In this document: one piece after another, positions 62,172 to 64,000 of the stretch
Numbering within the stretch: the stretch's first letter is position 1
Layout: each line of letters opens with the position of its first letter
NCBI RefSeq assembly: GCF_000720425.1
Contig: NZ_JOAJ01000002.1
Coordinates: 248,001 to 312,000 of the forward strand
Direction of reading: 5' to 3'
DNA: 64,000 bases
From: Nocardia rhamnosiphila NBRC 108938
GTDB lineage: Bacteria > Actinomycetota > Actinomycetes > Mycobacteriales > Mycobacteriaceae
Notes under the pieces: model-generated
The model's database searches: none
What the model saw: the letters and a program-made list of their open reading frames with translations, nothing else
Told to the model about the DNA's origin: nothing
Position numbers and translations under genes: made by a program

Positions 62172-62975
62172 GTGACGGCCCCACGGCGGGGACGGGTCAC
62201 CCAGCATCGGGTGGCCCAGACCGTGGCGGCCGAACTGCGGACCCGCATCCTCAACGGCACCGACGACTACCGGTTGCCGACCCAGGATCAACTGGTCCAG
62301 GAGTTCGGTGTCTCCTATCCCTCGATCCGGGAGGCCATCCGCATCCTGGAAACCGAGGGTCTGGTCACCGTGCGGCGTGGAAACGTCGGCGGCGCGGAAG
62401 TCCACCGGCCCGACGAGACCTCGGCCGCCTACCATCTCGGGCTGGCCCTGCAGGGCGGCCGGGTGACGCTGCGCGATCTGGCCACCGGCCTGCAGATGCT
62501 CGAACCCATGTGTGCCGCGGAATGCGCGCGCCGCCAGGATCGGCTCGAGGTGGTGGTTCCGGCGCTCACCGCGAATATCGAGAAATCCGCGGAAGTGATC
62601 GACGACGGGGTGGCCTTCACCCAGACCGCCCGCGAATTCCACGATCTCGTGGTGTCCTTCACCCCGAACGCGACGGTGCGATACGTGGTGAGCAGTCTGG
62701 TCGCCCTGTGGTCGGCGCAGGAGGAGGCCTGGGCCGAGGCCCTGACCGGCCGGGGCGAGTATCCGTCGCCGGAGCAGGCCCGGGCCGCGGTACGCACCCA
62801 CCAGAAAATCGTCGACGATATCGCCGCCGGGCAGCCGTCGGCGGCCGAGCACATGGCCTGCGCGCATCTGGCCGCCACCCAGGCACTGCTGCTGCAGCGG
62901 TTCGACGACGGCATCGTCAACGCGTCGTCGACGCTGGCCCAGCAGGCGATCCGGTCCGGTTCGGGCCGGCGCTGA
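62172..62975 (+). CDS. FadR-family GntR transcriptional regulator
   Basis: 267 residues. The winged helix LPTQDQLVQEFGVSYPSIRE and ILETEGLVTVRRGNVGG is followed by an FCD ligand domain with acidic/His residues (EPMCAAECARRQ, REFHDLVV, RTHQKIVDDI). FCD members often sense acids or acyl-CoAs. It starts at GTG 62172 after an upstream ATG in another frame that stops at once. The neighbouring convergent thioesterase gene is a possible target. Confidence 0.9.
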   Translation: MTAPRRGRVTQHRVAQTVAAELRTRILNGTDDYRLPTQDQLVQEFGVSYPSIREAIRILETEGLVTVRRGNVGGAEVHRPDETSAAYHLGLALQGGRVTLRDLATGLQMLEPMCAAECARRQDRLEVVVPALTANIEKSAEVIDDGVAFTQTAREFHDLVVSFTPNATVRYVVSSLVALWSAQEEAWAEALTGRGEYPSPEQARAAVRTHQKIVDDIAAGQPSAAEHMACAHLAATQALLLQRFDDGIVNASSTLAQQAIRSGSGRR

Positions 62976-63881
62976 CTACAGCCGGGCCGCGCTGGGGATC
63001 TCGCGTACCGACCCGGTGTCGAACGCGCGAATCATGGCGTCCTGCGTGAACGACCCGATCAGCGATCCGGCGCGGGTGCTGATCTGACCTCGGATATGCG
63101 CCGTGCCCGCCCCGACGAAGGTCGCTTCGTGGTGGTAGCGCAACCAGCCGTCCCAGCGCACCGGGTCGTGGAAGGTGATCCCGATCCCGAGGGGCGCGGT
63201 CGACAGGGTGTGATGCGCCTGCGCCGTACCCAGCCCCGGATACGGCCGCAACGCGGTGGAGATTCCGAGATGACCGGTGAAATGGGCGAGCATCGCGCGA
63301 CGGAGTTCGTCGGATTCGGGCACCTCGTCGTAGCGTAACCAGGCGTCGACCACGGGCGGACCCACCTCGTCCGGATCGTTGATATCGGCACAGCCGATGA
63401 TGCGCACCTCGCGGCCCGGCAATGCCAGACTCGCCTCCGGACCGGCGGTCTCGGGGCCGGCGGCCTGCGGTCCGGCGGGCGTATCCCGCCGGACCAGATC
63501 CGGTTGCGGAGCGTCCAGCAGGACGGTGCAGTGGGTCCGGATCTTCGCCCCCTGCCACACGCCGACCGTGGCACTCGCGACACTCCGGCCCGCCCTGATC
63601 GGGGTGACGGTGAACTCCAGCGGCACATCGGGGTCGGCCGCCGAGACGAACAGCGCGTGCGCGGTGCGCACCGTCCGGCCGGGCAGGGTCCTGGACGCGG
63701 CGACGATGCTCTGCCCGAGTATCTGGCTGCCGTCCACCACGCTTCTGGAGCCGCCGTCGCTGTCCCCGCGGAAACGCACCGGATCGGCGGGATCGGCTCG
63801 TATATCGAAGATCTCGATCATCCGCGCCATCGACGACTCCCGCGCGTCCGTACCGGCCGATCCGGCCGGGTCCGCGCTCAC
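62976..63881 (-). CDS. TesB-like acyl-CoA thioesterase
   Basis: 301 residues, two hot-dog domains. The N-terminal half has GGSRSVVDGSQILGQSIVAA; the C-terminal half has LGISTALRPYPGLG and LSTAPLGIGITFHDPVRWDG. These are the marks of TesB/acyl-CoA thioesterase II relatives. Its GTG overlaps the stop of the partial upstream gene (GTGA). Converges with the FadR gene with no gap. Confidence 0.85.
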   Translation of the reverse strand: MSADPAGSAGTDARESSMARMIEIFDIRADPADPVRFRGDSDGGSRSVVDGSQILGQSIVAASRTLPGRTVRTAHALFVSAADPDVPLEFTVTPIRAGRSVASATVGVWQGAKIRTHCTVLLDAPQPDLVRRDTPAGPQAAGPETAGPEASLALPGREVRIIGCADINDPDEVGPPVVDAWLRYDEVPESDELRRAMLAHFTGHLGISTALRPYPGLGTAQAHHTLSTAPLGIGITFHDPVRWDGWLRYHHEATFVGAGTAHIRGQISTRAGSLIGSFTQDAMIRAFDTGSVREIPSAARL

Positions 63882-64000
63882 GACCGGACCCCTGTATAGC
63901 GCCCGGCTCCGATCGTCACCGCGACGGCATTCTGGTCGAACGCGATATAACCGGCCAGCCGGGCGACCGGTAGATGCGGCTGCGGATAGGTCCAGGCGAT
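63878..64000 (-). CDS. DUF427-family protein, C-terminal end only
   Basis: The last 40 residues before the TGA at 63878-63880 end WTYPQPHLPVARLAGYIAFD then QNAVAVTIGAGRYTGV. This WTYPxP..A.RLAGYIAFD end is typical of DUF427 proteins. The remainder lies beyond the right edge. It is coupled to the TesB-like gene by GTGA. Confidence 0.7.
   Translation of the reverse strand: MAWTYPQPHLPVARLAGYIAFDQNAVAVTIGAGRYTGVRS

Noticed and set aside
1..64000. CRISPR array, tRNA or rRNA genes
   Set aside because: No regularly spaced repeats, cloverleaf or rRNA-like conserved segments were seen on either strand.

Overview
The window is about 70% GC, uses many GTG and TTG starts, and is packed with genes typical of mycolate-containing actinobacteria: an MmpS-like protein, an EF-G2-type GTPase, paired acyl-CoA dehydrogenases, an F420-type LLM oxidoreductase, an ECF42 sigma factor and a GPP34 protein. 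A Nocardia or close relative (Rhodococcus/Mycobacteriales) fits best. This is an inference from gene content; there is no rRNA marker. I found no tRNA, rRNA, CRISPR array or intact mobile element.

Layout. 1-8.7 kb: a Rieske oxygenase with a split MaoC-type hydratase, a divergent meta-cleavage-product-type hydrolase, an AraC regulator facing a small hydrolase, a DapB-like/SDR operon with a divergent TetR and two operator-like palindromes, and a secreted S33 peptidase. 8.8-16.8 kb: a six-gene operon (CoA-transferase, MHS transporter, MaoC hydratase, semialdehyde dehydrogenase, a solute-binding-protein homologue with no signal peptide, AraD1-type FAH dehydratase), almost all joined by ATGA overlaps and facing a LacI regulator across a tandem operator. 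16.8-25 kb: a patchwork with GPP34, a succinate-semialdehyde-type dehydrogenase, an amidase, small unknown proteins and a scar zone holding gene fragments (aldo/keto reductase, flavin monooxygenase, transglutaminase, resolvase, a frameshifted DUF4177-like gene). 25-38.8 kb: redox enzymes, an ArsR/SRPBCC pair, a nucleotidyltransferase, an FBP zinc-finger protein, a Baeyer-Villiger-type monooxygenase, a ZapE-like ATPase, an acyl-CoA dehydrogenase pair and a NERD-domain membrane protein. 39-47 kb: EF-G2, PlsC, ECF42 with its YCII partner, an LLM oxidoreductase, and a TetR/hydrolase pair. 47.1-53.2 kb: an operon of DUF6285, APH-type kinase, acyl-CoA dehydrogenase and a single-chain biotin-dependent carboxylase; its first three genes match the lvaB-lvaA-lvaC module for 4-hydroxyacyl-CoA breakdown. 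53.3-58.2 kb: an aztABCD zinc-uptake locus with a Zur-like box between aztA and aztB. 58.3-64 kb: an orphan VirB6/TrbL-like membrane protein, a double TerD-type protein, a FadR-type GntR regulator, a TesB-like thioesterase and the end of a DUF427 gene.

How the parts fit. Most of the window is catabolic: several small, separately regulated acyl-CoA or acid degradation modules, each with its own local regulator and operator. The three most notable items are (i) the zinc locus, where the permease reads through in frame into an AztD-like lipoprotein beta-propeller; (ii) the predicted 4-hydroxyacyl-CoA kinase/dehydrogenase module joined to a carboxylase; and (iii) the LacI-controlled operon that mixes sugar-acid enzymes, CoA chemistry and a cytosolic solute-binding-protein homologue.
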